This document shows, piece by piece, positions 26,718 through 34,809 of a DNA stretch of 64,000 nt. This stretch comes from Rhodobacteraceae bacterium CCMM004. GTDB taxonomy: Bacteria; Pseudomonadota; Alphaproteobacteria; Rhodobacterales; Rhodobacteraceae. The stretch lies in NCBI GenBank assembly GCA_004005435.1, contig RZWH01000002.1:682001-746000 (forward strand), read 5' to 3'. Every line of letters begins with the position of its first letter. Position 1 is the stretch's first letter. The notes beneath the pieces were generated by a model that searched no databases, was not told where the DNA came from, and was given only the letters and a program-made list of their open reading frames with translations. The position numbers and the translations under genes were made by a program.

Positions 26718-27686
26718 TCAGGATGTGGCCAGCAGGATCTGCTTCCACACGGCGGTTTCATCGTAGAGGGTCCATTCGCGGCGCAGGCCCCAGGGTCCGA
26801 ACTCGGCATGTGTGATGCCCAGCACGTAGACCTCGGCGCCGGTGGGCGGGCCGAAAACGCCCCAGCCGGTGTGCTGGCCGTGCAGGCTCCAGCGGATGGC
26901 GGCGCGCGGCGGCATGTCGGGGTCGGCGCGGCCGATGCGGTGGTCGATGTCGAAGGCGGCGTCGGGGAACGACGCGCGCAGGCCCATCCAGAAGCGGTCG
27001 ACAGCACCGTGGCCGTGGGCGGTGACGCCGCCCGGATACTCGGCCTGCACGGCGCGGTCGTATTCGCGGGGGATGGTCGCCATGTCGGCGGCCATGATGC
27101 GGCGCAGGATCTGTTCCAGTCGCTGACCGGTCTCGTGGTCGTTGCCGGTGCCGCGGTAGGGGCCGGCGCGGTCGGTGTGGGGGGTCAGCGGGCGCACGCA
27201 GGCGTCCGGGCCGCCCTCGCGCGCGATCAGGTCGGCGGCGTAGGCGCGCGGTTCCCACCCCATCTGGCGGACGATGGCGCCCTGGTCGCGGATCAGCCAT
27301 TCGTCGTCGATGCGGTTCTCCCGGGCGTGGCAGTCGGCCAGGATGCGGTACCTAAGTTGCGTGCCCGTGGCCGTGCCGTAGACCCCGTCGCCCGCGTGGG
27401 TGGCGGTCGAGAACAGGCGATGCGACGACAGCATCCCCGTCTCGGGGTCGCCGGACCAGATCACGTCTTCGCCCAGAAGCGTGCGGTCGGGGAACTCGTG
27501 CAGCGTGGCCATGGTGGCGGCGATGACGCCGCGGTTGCCGACCACCACAGACGACGGCGAACGCACCACGATCTCGGGCGCGTAATAGTCGTGCAGGGTG
27601 TGGATCCCGCGATCCTCCCAGATCTCGCGGGTGATGCCGATGATGTAGTCGGGAAAGTCGCGGAATTTGGGGTCGAAGCCCTTCAT
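26718..27686 (-). CDS. SnoaL/NTF2-fold two-domain protein (ester cyclase-like)
   Basis: 322 aa with two SnoaL-like alpha+beta barrels (about 10-150 and 180-320). FRDFPDYIIGITREIWEDRGIHTLHDYYAPEIVVRSP opens the first; FWMGLRASFPDAAFDIDHRIG and RAAIRWSLHGQHTGWGVFGPPTG lie in the second. SnoaL folds catalyse cyclisations, isomerisations and dehydrations, mostly through Asp/His/Trp pockets. The ATG overlaps the lacI-type TGA. One of four such proteins in this locus. Confidence 0.85.
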   Translation of the reverse strand: MKGFDPKFRDFPDYIIGITREIWEDRGIHTLHDYYAPEIVVRSPSSVVVGNRGVIAATMATLHEFPDRTLLGEDVIWSGDPETGMLSSHRLFSTATHAGDGVYGTATGTQLRYRILADCHARENRIDDEWLIRDQGAIVRQMGWEPRAYAADLIAREGGPDACVRPLTPHTDRAGPYRGTGNDHETGQRLEQILRRIMAADMATIPREYDRAVQAEYPGGVTAHGHGAVDRFWMGLRASFPDAAFDIDHRIGRADPDMPPRAAIRWSLHGQHTGWGVFGPPTGAEVYVLGITHAEFGPWGLRREWTLYDETAVWKQILLATS

Positions 27687-28702
27687 TTGGTCCATCCTGG
27701 GGGAATGCGGGCCGAGCGGCGCAGGATCAGCTCGGCCGGCAGGGTGATGTGTTGGGGCGCGCCGCCCGGCCCTTCGATCTGGGCCAGGAGCGTCTCGACC
27801 GTGGCGTCGATCATGGCGGCGGCGGGCTGGCGCACGGTGGTCAGGGCGTAGCCGCCCCAGGCCGCGGGCGGGATGTCGTCGTAGCCGACGACCGAGACGT
27901 CGTCCGGCACCGACAGCCCCAACTCGCCCCGCAGCACGTCCATGACGGCGATGGCCATGTGGTCGTTGGCGACGAAGATCGCGTCGGGCGGGTCGGGGCG
28001 GTCCATCAGCGTCCGGGTCGCCTCGGCCGCGCGGCCGGCGTGGAAGTCGCCGACGGCCCGGGCATGGAGGCCGCGGCCCGCGGCGGCCAGCCCGGCGCGG
28101 AACCCGGTTTCGCGGTCGCGCTGGGTCGAGGCGCCCTCCCACCCCGCGACATAGGCGATGCGCGCGTGGCCGCCGGCCAGCAGGACCTCGGCCGCCATCC
28201 GACCGCCGGCGCGGTTGTCGGACGTGACCGAAGCGGTGGCGGGGTCGTCCTGACGGCGGTTGAACAGCACCACGGGCACGCCCGCCGCCCGGCACCGCGC
28301 CGTCAGGTCCGAGCCCAGCGCAACCGACGCGGCGACGATCCCGTCCACCTGATAATCGAGGATCTCGGCCACCACGTCGTCGATATTGCCCGCGGTCTGG
28401 GACGCCATGAACATCAGCACGTGATAGCCCCGGGCCTGGAGCGCGTTCGACAGCTGCTCCAGCGCGGTGGGGTAGAAGTAGTTCTCCAGATACGCGACCA
28501 CGAGGCCGATCATCCGGCTGCGCCCAGTGATGAGCGAGCGGGCCAGGACGTTGGGGCGGTAGCCCAGTTCGGCCGCAGCGGCGCGCACCTTCTCGGCCGT
28601 GGCGGCCGAGGCCGAGGCGCCGGGGGTAAAGACGCGGCTGACCGCCGACTGGCTGACGCCTGCCCGCTCGGCCACGTCGGCCGCTGTGACGCGGGCCCCC
28701 AT
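27683..28702 (-). CDS. LacI-family transcriptional repressor
   Basis: 339 aa. N-terminal HTH VTAADVAERAGVSQSAVSRVF (about 5-25) with hinge helix region YRPNVLARSLITGRSRMIGLV. The periplasmic-binding-protein-like effector domain follows, with FVANDHMAIAVMDVLR and VSVVGYDDIPPA typical of the family. It is encoded inside the catabolic operon, between SDR and SnoaL genes, so expression is likely autoregulated. The candidate operator is CTTGCATACGATTGCAAG at 38367-38384. Effector presumably the imported substrate or an intermediate. Confidence 0.94.
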   Translation of the reverse strand: MGARVTAADVAERAGVSQSAVSRVFTPGASASAATAEKVRAAAAELGYRPNVLARSLITGRSRMIGLVVAYLENYFYPTALEQLSNALQARGYHVLMFMASQTAGNIDDVVAEILDYQVDGIVAASVALGSDLTARCRAAGVPVVLFNRRQDDPATASVTSDNRAGGRMAAEVLLAGGHARIAYVAGWEGASTQRDRETGFRAGLAAAGRGLHARAVGDFHAGRAAEATRTLMDRPDPPDAIFVANDHMAIAVMDVLRGELGLSVPDDVSVVGYDDIPPAAWGGYALTTVRQPAAAMIDATVETLLAQIEGPGGAPQHITLPAELILRRSARIPPGWTK

Positions 28703-29460
28703 CAGTCCGCCGTCCAGCCGCCGTCGACCATCAGCGGCGTGCCGGTGACCAGCGCCGCGGCGTCGGAGGCCAGGAACACCACGGCGCCCATGATGTCGGT
28801 CAGCTCGCCCACCCGGCCGAGCTTGATCTTGTCCTCCAGCCAGGCGCGGCGGTCGGGGTCGGCGAACGTCCCCTCGGTCAGGGGCGTGCGGATGAAGGTG
28901 GGGCAGAGCGTGGTGACGCGGATGCCGTGACGGCCCCATTCGATGGCCATCGCCTTGGTGAACCCCTCGACGGCGTGCTTGGAGGCGCAGTAGACGGCGC
29001 GATCGATGCCGCCCACATGCCCCATCTGGCTGGAGATCGTGATCAGGCTGCCGGGGCGGCCCGCCGCGATCAGCCCCCGCGCCACCGCCTGCGCCAGGAA
29101 GTAGGCGCCACGCACGTTCACGCCCATCACCGCGTCGAAGTCGGCGGGGTCGGTGTCGGCGGCCGGGGCGTGACGGGCGAGACCCGCCGAGTTCACCAGC
29201 ACGTCGAACGGCCCCTGCGCCGCCACCGCGTCCCGGGTCGCGCCGACGTCGGCCACGTCCAGGGGCAGCGCGTCGTGCCCCTGCCCCGGCAGCTCGGCCA
29301 GCACCGCCTCCAGCGCGTCGGGCCGCCGCGCCGCCGCCGTGACGGCCGCCCCCGCCCCGGCCAGCGCCAGCGCGCAGGCCCGCCCGATGCCCGACGACGC
29401 GCCTGCCACCAGCGCGCGCTTGCCGTCGAGGCGGAAGCTCGGCGTCACCGGCACCGTCAT
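28702..29460 (-). CDS. SDR-family oxidoreductase of catabolic operon
   Basis: 252 aa. GASSGIG (about 20-26) binds NAD(P). NSAG, the SSQMGHVGG serine and YCASK supply the catalytic Ser-Tyr-Lys. CPTFIRTPLTEGTF and the terminal GTPLMVDGGWTAD are classical SDR features. The first strand is followed by AAARRPDAL, whose Arg pair suggests NADP. Its start codon lies directly after a double-palindrome repeat carrying a GGAGAGGGTGG-like ribosome site. It overlaps lacI by one base. Confidence 0.92.
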   Translation of the reverse strand: MTVPVTPSFRLDGKRALVAGASSGIGRACALALAGAGAAVTAAARRPDALEAVLAELPGQGHDALPLDVADVGATRDAVAAQGPFDVLVNSAGLARHAPAADTDPADFDAVMGVNVRGAYFLAQAVARGLIAAGRPGSLITISSQMGHVGGIDRAVYCASKHAVEGFTKAMAIEWGRHGIRVTTLCPTFIRTPLTEGTFADPDRRAWLEDKIKLGRVGELTDIMGAVVFLASDAAALVTGTPLMVDGGWTAD

Positions 29461-29482
29461 CGCGCCACCCTCTCCGCCAGGG

Positions 29483-29527
29483 GCAAGGATTTTCGAAAAT
29501 CCTTGCAAAGGCGCTTCGAAGCGCCTT
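29483..29527. repeat. Double palindrome repeat, copy A (5' of the SDR gene)
   Basis: A perfect 24-bp palindrome centred on TTCGAA (29483-29506, arms GCAAGGATTTTC) is followed by a 20-bp palindrome AAGGCGCTTCGAAGCGCCTT (29508-29527). Similarity with copy B extends to about 29457-29538 and includes the ribosome site before the SDR ATG. Confidence 0.9.
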
Positions 29528-29590
29528 GCTCCGCCCCGCCGCTGTCGCCGCTCGCACAGTGGCGGCGGACAGAAGGGATCGGCGAAGGGC

Positions 29591-30238
29591 TCATGCGACG
29601 GTCCTCGCCGCCAGTTCGGAATAGTCGATCATCACGTGTGCGCGATAGGCCGGCCGCTCCGTCAGCCGCCGATACCAGTCTTCTATGCCGTCCGGCGGGC
29701 GCCGCTCGATCTCCATCGTGAAATAGCGATAGAGCACGTGGCCGGGCCAGATGTCGGCCAGGGTCGGCCCCGCCCCTGCAACCCACCCTGTGCGGACGAT
29801 CTGCGGGGCGATCAGCTCCAGCCCCGCCTCGAACCGGCGGACGGCGGCCGTGACCGCCGCCATGTCGCGGTCCTCCGCAGGGGTGCGGTAGCCGGCCCAG
29901 AACACGTCGAGGATAAAGCCGCGCGCCAGCGTCCCCTTGCCCCACTCGGCCCACATGTCGACCGCCGCGGCTGCCTTCGGGTCGCGCGGGAGGAGACCGC
30001 TGCGGGTGCGGGCGAGGTGCCGCAGGATCGCCGCGCTCTCGAACATCGTGACGTCCCCGTCCCGGAGGACCGGGATCAGGCCATGGGGGGTCATGGCGCG
30101 GAACGCAGGCGCGTCCAGTCCGCCGAACCGGCCGCCGACGTCGCGCCGGTCCACCGTCAGGCCCAGCTCGGCCGCGCCCCACATGACCGCCTGAACACTG
30201 GACGACGACGCCCGCCCCCAGACCACGATCTCGCTCAT
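29591..30238 (-). CDS. Glutathione S-transferase family protein
   Basis: 215 aa. The N-terminal thioredoxin-like half has VVWGRASSSSVQAVMW, where the Ser cluster occupies the position of the catalytic Ser/Cys. HGLIPVLRDGDVTMFESAAILRHLA is the glutathione gamma-Glu site (cis-Pro and ES). The C-terminal helical half has GAGPTLADIWPGHVLYRY. Within a catabolic operon a GST suggests thioether formation, ether cleavage or isomerisation. Unlike most neighbours it does not overlap adjacent genes and is flanked by two copies of the double palindrome. Confidence 0.93.
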   Translation of the reverse strand: MSEIVVWGRASSSSVQAVMWGAAELGLTVDRRDVGGRFGGLDAPAFRAMTPHGLIPVLRDGDVTMFESAAILRHLARTRSGLLPRDPKAAAAVDMWAEWGKGTLARGFILDVFWAGYRTPAEDRDMAAVTAAVRRFEAGLELIAPQIVRTGWVAGAGPTLADIWPGHVLYRYFTMEIERRPPDGIEDWYRRLTERPAYRAHVMIDYSELAARTVA

Positions 30239-30260
30239 CGCGCCGCCCTCCCCGCCGGGG

Positions 30261-30305
30261 GCAAGGATTTTCGAAAATCCTTGCCAAGGCGCTTCGAAGC
30301 GCCTT
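30261..30305. repeat. Double palindrome repeat, copy B (5' of the GST gene)
   Basis: Same 24-bp TTCGAA-centred palindrome (30261-30284), then AAGGCGCTTCGAAGCGCCTT (30286-30305), in the same orientation as copy A. The conserved flank on the GST side supplies GGGGAGGGCGGCGCG just before the ATG, so the repeat brings a ribosome-binding site with it. Confidence 0.9.
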
Positions 30306-30317
30306 GCCCCGCCCCGC

Positions 30318-31418
30318 TCATGCCGCGCTCCAGGGGTCGAGGTCGGGCGCGTCGTGCACTCCGCGGAACTTGGCCAGCTCCTGCATCCGGCCCAGCACGT
30401 CGACGCCGATCTGGTCCCACATGTGCAGCAGGTCCACCATCACCCAGTTCTCGCGGATGCGCCGGTCGTCCCCCTCCAGCCGCCAGAAATCGAGGCTGCG
30501 CATCTCGACCCTCCTGCCCGCCGGGGCGATGCCCAGCCAGCCGCCATCCGACAGCGTCTGGATCATGTCGGGCCACCCCGTGACGGCCACGTAGTCGCCC
30601 TCGGCGAAGAAGTGATAGTCGATCTCGTCCACATACCGCCCCCGGTCCGGCATGGCGTTGAGGAACGGGATCTGGTGCACATGCCGGAACCCCGCATAGC
30701 CGCGCCCCGTGCCGATGCCGCTCGGCCCGTACCACGTCATCCGCGGGTGCCAATAGCGCGCCATTTCCATCGACGCCGGGTCGGGATCGCCCGGGTGCCG
30801 CTTGAGCGCGGTCAGCATGTCGATCACGCGGCGGCAGGCGTCTGCGCTGCGCGCGCGGAACGCCGGCTGCCCCCAGGTCCCGGCCGAGGGCCTCACCCCG
30901 TCCTGCGTCGCCGGTCCCGGCACGTGCCATTCGCGGCCCAGGGACGGCCCCATCGGCCACACCCCGGCCTGCATCATCGCCTCTGGGAGGTCCCACAGCG
31001 CCTGGATCTCCACCACGCGGCCGCCCTCGAACCGATAGAACTCGTGGAACCGCACGTGCAGCACCTGGCCCGTCGGCGGGATGCCGAACCACGGTCGCCG
31101 GAACGTCCCCACATAGGCGCCGCCGCAACCGACCCAGGGCGCGGGATCGTCCCCCCCGGCCTCCGGACCGGCCATCACGATATGGTCGCGCCGCTCCAGA
31201 TCCGGCAGCGCGGCGTGGAGCGGCGCCCAGACCGCGGCATGGATCGCCTCGGCCCCCGCCACCGTCTCGACCGGATGAAAGAACCGCCCCACCGCGTCCG
31301 GCGCCAGCAGCGCGCCCAGGGCCGCGCGGCTGTCGTCGGCGGTGCCGTCGTAGAGCGCGGCGCGCAGCGGCCCCAGCGCGTCGCGGCAGGCGTCGTGGTC
31401 GTCCTCCCCGGCGGTCAT
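30318..31418 (-). CDS. SnoaL/NTF2-fold two-domain protein
   Basis: 366 aa with two SnoaL-like domains. The first (about 15-170) contains GRFFHPVETVAGAEAIHAAVWAPL and FHEFYRFEGGRVVEIQALWDLPE. The second (about 195-350) contains YWHPRMTWYGPSGIGTGRGYAGFRHVH, GDYVAVTGWPDM, then GIAPAGRRVEMRSLDFWRLEGDDRRIRENWVMVDLLHMW. The second domain matches in pattern the proteins at 32732 and 38458, so these are paralogues. It abuts the HisD-like stop. Probably a cyclase, isomerase or dehydratase; reaction unknown. Confidence 0.87.
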   Translation of the reverse strand: MTAGEDDHDACRDALGPLRAALYDGTADDSRAALGALLAPDAVGRFFHPVETVAGAEAIHAAVWAPLHAALPDLERRDHIVMAGPEAGGDDPAPWVGCGGAYVGTFRRPWFGIPPTGQVLHVRFHEFYRFEGGRVVEIQALWDLPEAMMQAGVWPMGPSLGREWHVPGPATQDGVRPSAGTWGQPAFRARSADACRRVIDMLTALKRHPGDPDPASMEMARYWHPRMTWYGPSGIGTGRGYAGFRHVHQIPFLNAMPDRGRYVDEIDYHFFAEGDYVAVTGWPDMIQTLSDGGWLGIAPAGRRVEMRSLDFWRLEGDDRRIRENWVMVDLLHMWDQIGVDVLGRMQELAKFRGVHDAPDLDPWSAA

Positions 31419-32750
31419 TCAGTCCGCCGCCTCCCCCGCCGGCAGCGCGGCCGCGCCATAGCCCACGTTGCGCCCGCCGTAGCGGCGCACGCGGACGTTG
31501 GCCTGCTCGGCATGGCCGACGAAGCCCTCTAGCATGCACAGGCGCGAGCAGTAGGCGCCGATCTCGGCCGCTGCCGCGTCGGTGGTGATCTTCTGATAGG
31601 AGTGCGTCTTGAGGAACTTGCCCACCCACAACCCGCCGGTGTAGCGCCCCGCCTTCTTGGTCGGCAGGGTGTGGTTTGTGCCGATCACCTTGTCGCCGTT
31701 GGCCACGTTGGTCCGCGGCCCCAGGAACAGCGCCCCGTAGGAGTGCATGTGGTCGAGATACCAGTCGTCGCGGTCGGTCATCACCTGCACATGCTCGGAC
31801 GCGATGTCGTTGGCGACGGCCAGCATCTCGTCATGGGTGTCGCAGAGGATCACCTCGCCGTAGTCGCGCCAGGAGGCGCCAGCGGTGTCGGCCGTCGGCA
31901 GGATCGCCAGCAGGCGGTCGATCTCGGCCAGCGTCCCCTCGGCCAGCTTGCGGCTGTTCGTGACCAGCACCGCGGGCGAGTTGTAGCCGTGCTCGGCCTG
32001 TCCCAAGAGGTCGGTCGCGCACATCTCGGCGTCCACGGTGTCGTCGGCGATCACCATTGTCTCGGTCGGCCCGGCAAAGAGGTCGATGCCCACCCGGCCG
32101 TAGAGCTGGCGCTTGGCCTCGGCGACATAGGCGTTGCCGGGTCCGACCAGCATGTGCACGGGGTCGATGGTCTCGGTCCCCAGCGCCATCGCGCCCACCG
32201 CCTGGATGCCGCCCAGGACGTATATCTCGTGCGCCCCGCCCAGATGCATGGCCGCGACCACCGCCGGGTTCGGCTTGCCCTGCCAGGGCGGCGTCGCGGC
32301 GACGATCCGCGGCACGCCCGCGACGCTGGCCGTGGCGACGCTCATATGCGCCGAGGCGACCATGGGGAACTTGCCGCCGGGCACGTAGCAGCCCACCGAC
32401 TGCACCGGGATGGTGCGGTGGCCAAGGATAACGCCCGGCAGCGGCTCCACCTCGATGTCGCGCAGCGAGTCGCGCTGCGCCTGGGCAAAGCCCCGCACCT
32501 GCGCCTGCGCAAACCGGATGTCGGCCATGTCGCGGTCCGACACCTCGCCCATCAGCGCGTCGATCTCGCCCGGGCTCAGACGAAAGCTCTCGGGCGCATA
32601 GCCGTCGAACCGCTCGCTCAGCTCCCGCACGGCGGCGTCGCCGCGCGTCTCGATGGCCCGCAGGGTCGCCTCCACGACCTGCCGCACCTTGGCGTCGTCC
32701 TCGGCCCGGTCGGCGTCCGACCTGGCGCTCTTCAGTCTCTCGATGGCCAT
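31419..32750 (-). CDS. Histidinol-dehydrogenase-family alcohol dehydrogenase
   Basis: 443 aa of the HisD fold: [27 protein letters not shown] (glycine-rich NAD region), [28 protein letters not shown], then [19 protein letters not shown] with the Gln/His zinc ligands. [25 protein letters not shown] follows. Family members oxidise primary alcohols in two steps to acids; besides HisD they include HpsN (sulfopropanediol dehydrogenase) of roseobacters. There are no histidine-pathway neighbours, so a catabolic polyol or hydroxymethyl substrate is likelier. The start overlaps the upstream SnoaL gene by 19 bases. Confidence 0.9.
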   Translation of the reverse strand: MAIERLKSARSDADRAEDDAKVRQVVEATLRAIETRGDAAVRELSERFDGYAPESFRLSPGEIDALMGEVSDRDMADIRFAQAQVRGFAQAQRDSLRDIEVEPLPGVILGHRTIPVQSVGCYVPGGKFPMVASAHMSVATASVAGVPRIVAATPPWQGKPNPAVVAAMHLGGAHEIYVLGGIQAVGAMALGTETIDPVHMLVGPGNAYVAEAKRQLYGRVGIDLFAGPTETMVIADDTVDAEMCATDLLGQAEHGYNSPAVLVTNSRKLAEGTLAEIDRLLAILPTADTAGASWRDYGEVILCDTHDEMLAVANDIASEHVQVMTDRDDWYLDHMHSYGALFLGPRTNVANGDKVIGTNHTLPTKKAGRYTGGLWVGKFLKTHSYQKITTDAAAAEIGAYCSRLCMLEGFVGHAEQANVRVRRYGGRNVGYGAAALPAGEAAD

Positions 32751-33289
32751 CTCAGTCCTTCTGTGTCGGGGCGCGGCGGGGCCCTCTCGCCGCAGTCGTA
32801 GCCCTCCCAGCCGTGCCCGTCGAAGACGTCGCGGCCGAGCTGCGCCAGAACGTGGGGGAAATCCACATGAACCCAGTTGTCGACGATGCGCCCGTCCAAG
32901 ACCTTCCAGAAATCCATGTAGCGGATCTCGACCCGCCGGCCGGTGGGCGCGATCCCCATGAACTCGCCCGAATGCGTCGCCTCCTGCCGACCGAAGGCCG
33001 CGGCCCACTCACCCATGAAGAGCCGCGCCTCGTCGATGCAGACCTTGTCGGAAAACGCCGCCTGAAAGGGCCGCTGCCAGTTGTCCTGGAACGCCCTCAG
33101 CCCCTCCTTGACGCCGCAACCGGCATTGCCGCGCCAGGTGAACCCCTCGGCAAAGAACGCGCCGATGTCGTCGATGCGATGGTCGTTCAGCCCGTCCACC
33201 ATGCCCTCGATGACCGCCCGCGTCGCCGCCGTCTTCGACAGATCGGTGTCGCGACTCAGCACCGCCTGCTCCGGCCGGCTGCCCCTCAT
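32732..33289 (-). CDS. SnoaL/NTF2-fold single-domain protein
   Basis: 185 aa, one SnoaL domain. [35 protein letters not shown] is the first half, and [37 protein letters not shown] the family core shared with the other three SnoaL genes here. CGGAGGCAGGC precedes the ATG, and a 21-bp inverted repeat begins 13 bases upstream of it. First enzyme gene after the transporter block. Confidence 0.88.
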   Translation of the reverse strand: MRGSRPEQAVLSRDTDLSKTAATRAVIEGMVDGLNDHRIDDIGAFFAEGFTWRGNAGCGVKEGLRAFQDNWQRPFQAAFSDKVCIDEARLFMGEWAAAFGRQEATHSGEFMGIAPTGRRVEIRYMDFWKVLDGRIVDNWVHVDFPHVLAQLGRDVFDGHGWEGYDCGERAPPRPDTEGLRWPSRD

Positions 33290-33302
33290 GCCTGCCTCCG
33301 GT

Positions 33303-33371
33303 GAGTCGCGGCGGGGTCAAGGCCGCCGCAGGCGCCGGCGCAGCCGGGCAGCCTTGAGGCCGCCGCGACTC
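33303..33371. other. Long hairpin upstream of the SnoaL/HisD gene block
   Basis: Arms 33303-33323 and 33351-33371 match at 19 of 21 positions as an inverted repeat (outer GAGTCGCGGCGG with CCGCCGCGACTC, inner TCAAGGC with GCCTTGA), with a 27-nt loop. It sits right before the ribosome site of the gene at 33289 and could control translation or protect the 5' end of a processed mRNA. Confidence 0.7.
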
Positions 33372-33394
33372 GCCCCACACCATGGACAGGGCGC

Positions 33395-33420
33395 TCTGAG
33401 GGGCAGACCTGCCCCTCAGA
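33395..33420. other. 26-bp palindrome in transporter/enzyme spacer
   Basis: TCTGAGGGGCAG and CTGCCCCTCAGA form a perfect 12-bp stem with a 2-nt centre. There is no T tract. It could be a protein-binding palindrome or part of an mRNA-processing structure. Confidence 0.6.
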
Positions 33421-33472
33421 CGCCTCCCCAGCAATTCGCTGCCCCGCGACACCTTTTGCAACGCCGGCCGCA

Positions 33473-33525
33473 GGGCGGCCCCGGCGGGCGGGGGTGGGTG
33501 GGCGGGCCGCCCGCCGGGGCCGCCC
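33473..33525. terminator. 19-bp GC hairpin after the permease genes
   Basis: Arms 33473-33491 and 33507-33525 are perfectly complementary (GGGCGGCCCCGGCGGGCGG with its complement) around a 15-nt G-rich loop. A further 10-bp stem (GGATCGCTCC-ACC-GGAGCAATCC, 33587-33609, one mismatch) lies closer to the permease stop. It probably attenuates read-through from the transporter genes. No gene is visible in 33290-33650. Confidence 0.55.
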
Positions 33526-33650
33526 GGTCTCGCGTCGCGCCCGGGGCTCCGCCCGTTCGGGCCTCGAAAGGTCCACGTTCGGGCGCGGATCGCTCCACCG
33601 GAGCAATCCGGCATCGCCCTCACCCTTCGCCGTCTGTGACGGACCGGCCC

Positions 33651-34808
33651 TCACCCCTTGACCGCCCCAGCCGTCAGACCCGACACGATCTGCCGCTGGA
33701 ACACCATGACCAGCAGGAACAGGGGCGCCGTGATAGATACCGCCGCCGCGATGGCCTCCACCTGGTCGGTGGTCGTGGTCTCGCGGTTGAAGTAGCCCGC
33801 GATCGCCGGGACCATGGTCTGGTTCTGCGCGTCGAGCAGCAGCGAGGTGACGAGGAAGTCGTTGTAGCCCAGAAGGAACGAAAACAGCCCCGTGGTGATC
33901 ACCCCCGGCCACATCACCGGCATGATGACCAGCCGGAATGCCTGGAGGTGGGTGCAGCCGTCGACCCGTGCCGCCTCGTCCAGCTCCACCGGGATCGACT
34001 GGAAGAACGAGCGCAGCATCCAGATCGTGAAGGGCTGGTTGATCGCCACCAGCACCGCGATCACGGCCAGCGGCTGGCCGTAGAGCGTGGGCGCATTCTC
34101 GCCCAGGATCGGCGACAGGATCTCGGCGGAGTTGATGAACACCGGCAGATAGCCCGCCACCAGCACCGAATGCGGCAGGGCGCGGAACACCAGCGCGGCG
34201 ATCAGGATCCAGAAGGCCAGGTTCGACCCCGACCGCGCCAGGCCGTATCCCGCCAGCGTGCCCACGGTGAGCGACACCGTGACCACGCCGCCCGTGACCA
34301 GCATCGAGTTCAGGAAGTTGCGGTAGAACTCGTTCTCCACCCACACGGCCTTGTAGTGCTCGGTCGTCAGGCCCAGCACCGGCTCGCCCAGGGGGCCGAC
34401 GAGCGCGTTCAGCACGTTCAGCAGGATGGGCAGGAGGCCGAAGAACAACAGCACGAACACCACCGCAAACCCCACCGCGCCGATGGCCCATCCGGCGACG
34501 ATGTATCCCGGCGAGGTGAAGGCCCGCACCATCCGCGGCAGCCCGGTGAAGGCAAAGCGCACCGCGTAGATCAGCACCGCCAGCCCGACGACGATGTCGA
34601 CGATGGACAGGCCGTTGCCGTCGGACAGCGTCCGGGGGCCGAAGATCACCGCCAGGGGGTTGGCGTCGAAGGCGTCGACCGGCGACTTGAAGCTCATCAC
34701 CAGCACCCAGAACAGCGGGAACGCCGCCAAGAGGCACCAGAAGGTCAGGAACGCCGCCGATCCGGCACGTAACGCGACGGACTGGCGCAGGGCCTTGGGG
34801 GTCGCCAT
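33651..34808 (-). CDS. ABC sugar-type transporter permease (MalG-like, with extra membrane segment)
   Basis: 385 aa, about 100 longer than usual MalG-type permeases. The core is normal: FPLFWVLVMSFKSP near the N-terminus, NFLNSMLVTGG and the ATPase-contacting EAA loop ELDEAARVDGCTHLQAF. Residues about 59-145 are an insertion with two hydrophobic stretches (about 68-85 and 102-133) between the first helix and the usual periplasmic loop. It is co-operonic with the second permease, one base downstream. Inner-membrane importer subunit; substrate unknown. Confidence 0.92.
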   Translation of the reverse strand: MATPKALRQSVALRAGSAAFLTFWCLLAAFPLFWVLVMSFKSPVDAFDANPLAVIFGPRTLSDGNGLSIVDIVVGLAVLIYAVRFAFTGLPRMVRAFTSPGYIVAGWAIGAVGFAVVFVLLFFGLLPILLNVLNALVGPLGEPVLGLTTEHYKAVWVENEFYRNFLNSMLVTGGVVTVSLTVGTLAGYGLARSGSNLAFWILIAALVFRALPHSVLVAGYLPVFINSAEILSPILGENAPTLYGQPLAVIAVLVAINQPFTIWMLRSFFQSIPVELDEAARVDGCTHLQAFRLVIMPVMWPGVITTGLFSFLLGYNDFLVTSLLLDAQNQTMVPAIAGYFNRETTTTDQVEAIAAAVSITAPLFLLVMVFQRQIVSGLTAGAVKG

Positions 34809-34809
34809 C

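Noticed and set aside
31419-32750. Calling the HisD-like gene hisD or hpsN
   Set aside because: No histidine or sulfonate pathway genes are adjacent, and the SnoaL/GST/cupin context matches neither; only the family is claimed.
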